This document shows positions 5,949 to 7,778 of a stretch of DNA of 7,778 nucleotides, in pieces. The stretch comes from Flammeovirgaceae bacterium UBA5867. GTDB taxonomy: Bacteria > Bacteroidota > Bacteroidia > Cytophagales > Cyclobacteriaceae. How positions within the stretch are numbered: position 1 is the first letter of the stretch; the number at the start of each line of letters is the position of its first letter. The notes under the pieces were generated by a model, which was not told the DNA's origin, did not search any database, and worked only from the letters and a program-made list of their open reading frames with translations. Position numbers and translations under genes: made by a program. Location: NCBI GenBank assembly GCA_002432545.1, contig DJFR01000112.1:6240-14017 (forward strand), given 5' to 3'.

Positions 5949-7778
5949 ATGTTACGGAGGCTTTTCTCTACTCTTCTGCTTATTTTTTCATGTTCGTTTT
6001 TACTCTCTGCCCAGGATCTTGATTCGTTACTGAACCTCAACGCCTTTACAAAGGAGAGTGACCTGCAAAAAATATTAAATAAAAATGTAGGTGTATCAGC
6101 GCAGAAACTTTCATCGCGCGAAACACCGGGTATACTCAGCATCATTACAGCTGAAGAAATTCAGAACAGCGGTGCCCGCGATCTAACGGATGTACTGCGC
6201 CTCGTGCCGGGCTTTGATATTATGCAAGACCTGCAGTTTGTCATGGGCATTGGTCTGCGTGGCAGTTGGGCCAACGAAGGTAAAGTATTGGTGATGCTCG
6301 ATGGACAACCTTTCAACGATCTGCTATACCAGTCGGTTGCCGTAGGAAATCGCTTCCCGATAGATGCTGTTGAACGAATTGAAATTATACGCGGACCAGG
6401 TTCTGCTATTTATGGTGGCTCTGCTGAGTATGGTGTAATCAACATCATTACCAAAGCAGCGGAGAGTCTCAACGGAGTGGCTGTATACGGAACAGGTGGT
6501 TTCCACGCAGAGGCTACCGGCCGCACCAATGGAGGTGTCATGGCTTCACGAAAGACTGAAAATCTGGCGTGGGACTTTTCGGTTTTTAAAGGTGCAGGTA
6601 TTGTAAGCGATGACCAACATCACGATGACCCGATACAGAATGCATACAACGGCAATACAAACTATACCAATCAGAATCTTGCCAAAGTATCCAATGCTGA
6701 TCCGATGAATATTAACCTCGGACTGAAGTATAAAGATCTATACCTGCGCACCATGTATGATGAATTTAAAACTTCCGATCCGCAGGTAGATGTATCATTC
6801 AAAAGCTTCTTTGCCGATCTTCGGTATGCATGGAAGATCAGTAACAAATTCAGATTAACACCGCAGTTAAAATTTATAGATCAACGTCCGTGGACTTACG
6901 GTCCGAAGGAGAACAAGAACCCCGACTTTGAAGCGCAGGCAACACGCCTCTATGCACAAGCGGATGGTGAGTATAACGCTTCTCGCAAAGCGAGTATAAA
7001 TTTTGGCGCTATATATTTCCGCGATCATGGCGATTATGAAACTGTACTGAGTACGTTTGCCGGAGATCGTTCGTTAACACTTTCTAACTACGCGCTATAT
7101 GCACAGGCATTGTTCAGGCATCGGTTGGCCAATGCTACCATAGGTTTCCGCTACGAAAAGAACAACCGCTATGGTGGTGCATTTGTGCCGCGACTTGCAT
7201 TAACAAAGAAGATTGAGAACTTCCACTTCAAGGTTCTGTATAGCCAGGCATTTCGTGCACCGTCTTTACAGAATATAAATATAGCCTTGAATGATAAGAT
7301 CAAACCCGAAAAGTCCGATGTGTTTGAACTGGAATTCGGCTACCAGTTTACACCGGAAATGTTGCTGGCTGTAAATGCATTCAGCATCAGCACACGCAAC
7401 GTAATGATCTATGGTTCAGAAGGAGAAGACGAAACGTTTCAGGAATGGTACGAGAACTCGCGCAAGAGCGGCAGCAAGGGGATAGAAGTTGTTTATAGCA
7501 TTCGCCAGAAGGTATGGTATGCTCATCTTACGTACTCGTTTAGCCAGGCCATTAAAAGCAGCACGGTAGAAGAATACCATGTAAGCCAGACAGATAAACA
7601 GTACGTTGGTTTCCCGGCTCACAAGATTACACTCAATACCAACTTCAATCTCACTTCAAAGCTTAGCTTTAACCCAACGTTTATATATGCAGGCAAACGA
7701 TATGCATATGCGCAGGTTGATGATGATGATAATGCCGTAAGCACTTCGCTTAGCCCGTATCTCCTGTTCAATGCTTTT
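5949..7778 (+). CDS. TonB-dependent outer-membrane receptor, 3' end beyond the window
   Basis: This gene encodes an outer-membrane active transporter driven by TonB; 610 codons are open to the window edge and the last barrel strands are missing. Seen: a signal peptide at 1-21 (cleavage SA|Q) and a short linker with DLQKILNKNVGVSAQK. The plug domain begins near E58 (ETPGILSIITAEEI), continues through LTDVLRLVPGFDI and VLVMLDGQPFND, and ends with the hallmark IRGPGSAIYGGSAEYGVINIITK region (147-169). Barrel strands follow, including SQAFRAPSLQN (F435-R-A-P438) and IKPEKSDVFELEFGY (about 451-465), both typical of these receptors. There is no N-terminal CarboxypepD-like domain of the SusC type and no STN signalling domain, so it resembles the BtuB/FepA/CirA-like class. 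The substrate (siderophore, cobalamin or other) cannot be told. The ATG at 5949 is chosen because it starts the signal peptide; no Shine-Dalgarno is visible. No frameshift or internal stop was met on translation. Confidence 0.95.
   Translation, partial: MLRRLFSTLLLIFSCSFLLSAQDLDSLLNLNAFTKESDLQKILNKNVGVSAQKLSSRETPGILSIITAEEIQNSGARDLTDVLRLVPGFDIMQDLQFVMGIGLRGSWANEGKVLVMLDGQPFNDLLYQSVAVGNRFPIDAVERIEIIRGPGSAIYGGSAEYGVINIITKAAESLNGVAVYGTGGFHAEATGRTNGGVMASRKTENLAWDFSVFKGAGIVSDDQHHDDPIQNAYNGNTNYTNQNLAKVSNADPMNINLGLKYKDLYLRTMYDEFKTSDPQVDVSFKSFFADLRYAWKISNKFRLTPQLKFIDQRPWTYGPKENKNPDFEAQATRLYAQADGEYNASRKASINFGAIYFRDHGDYETVLSTFAGDRSLTLSNYALYAQALFRHRLANATIGFRYEKNNRYGGAFVPRLALTKKIENFHFKVLYSQAFRAPSLQNINIALNDKIKPEKSDVFELEFGYQFTPEMLLAVNAFSISTRNVMIYGSEGEDETFQEWYENSRKSGSKGIEVVYSIRQKVWYAHLTYSFSQAIKSSTVEEYHVSQTDKQYVGFPAHKITLNTNFNLTSKLSFNPTFIYAGKRYAYAQVDDDDNAVSTSLSPYLLFNAF

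Noticed and set aside
5982..5993. Lipobox in the TonB receptor signal peptide (I-F-S-C at residues 12-15)
   Set aside because: Phe at -2 is unusual, the hydrophobic stretch continues past the Cys, and a better signal peptidase I site (SA|Q) follows at 21/22.
5906..6145. Minus-strand open frames opposite the TonB receptor (also 6324-6506 and 7416-7622)
   Set aside because: The plus strand codes continuously for signal peptide, plug and barrel with clear family motifs; the antisense products show none.
1..7778. A new defence, mobile or multi-gene system
   Set aside because: There are no transposase, integrase, toxin, nuclease, CRISPR repeats or terminal repeats, and the five genes belong to ordinary housekeeping or envelope families with differing orientation and no shared regulation that I can see.

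Overview
The window reads as chromosomal DNA of a Bacteroidota bacterium, probably of the Cytophagales/Chitinophagales type. The evidence is a TonB-dependent outer-membrane receptor, a small outer-membrane beta-barrel and a multi-PAS kinase with a 'SHNLRGP' H-box. All three exported proteins have a signal-peptide cleavage site followed directly by Gln (A|Q), starts lack Shine-Dalgarno sequences, and -7 elements resemble TAnnTTTG. The genus cannot be read from the sequence.

Layout, left to right: bases 1-67 are the tail of an intergenic or upstream region with no assignable gene. At 68-625 (+) is a small exported beta-barrel protein. It converges with, and overlaps by four bases, a cytoplasmic Ldh2-type malate/lactate dehydrogenase (622-1704, -). 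Upstream of the dehydrogenase on the same strand, after a 44-base gap, is a 745-residue membrane-anchored three-PAS histidine kinase (1749-3986, -). A 182-base divergent intergenic region follows. Next is a MuiA-family DUF4140/DUF4139 envelope protein (4169-5776, +), closed by a clear intrinsic terminator (5803-5849). After a leader with a possible promoter and an inverted repeat comes a TonB-dependent receptor (5949 to beyond the window end, +), of which 610 codons are visible.

The genes do not form an obvious single pathway. Three of five products are envelope proteins and one is a sensor kinase without a partner regulator in view. The dehydrogenase may share a transcript with the kinase or use its own near-leaderless promoter. 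I found no mobile element, CRISPR array, tRNA, rRNA or defence locus, and no convincing new multi-gene system. The points most worth a second look are a perfect inverted repeat that contains the overlapping ends of two convergent genes, a SusC-plug-like 'LQGKVAGV' motif inside the MuiA protein, and a promoter-plus-hairpin leader ahead of the TonB receptor.
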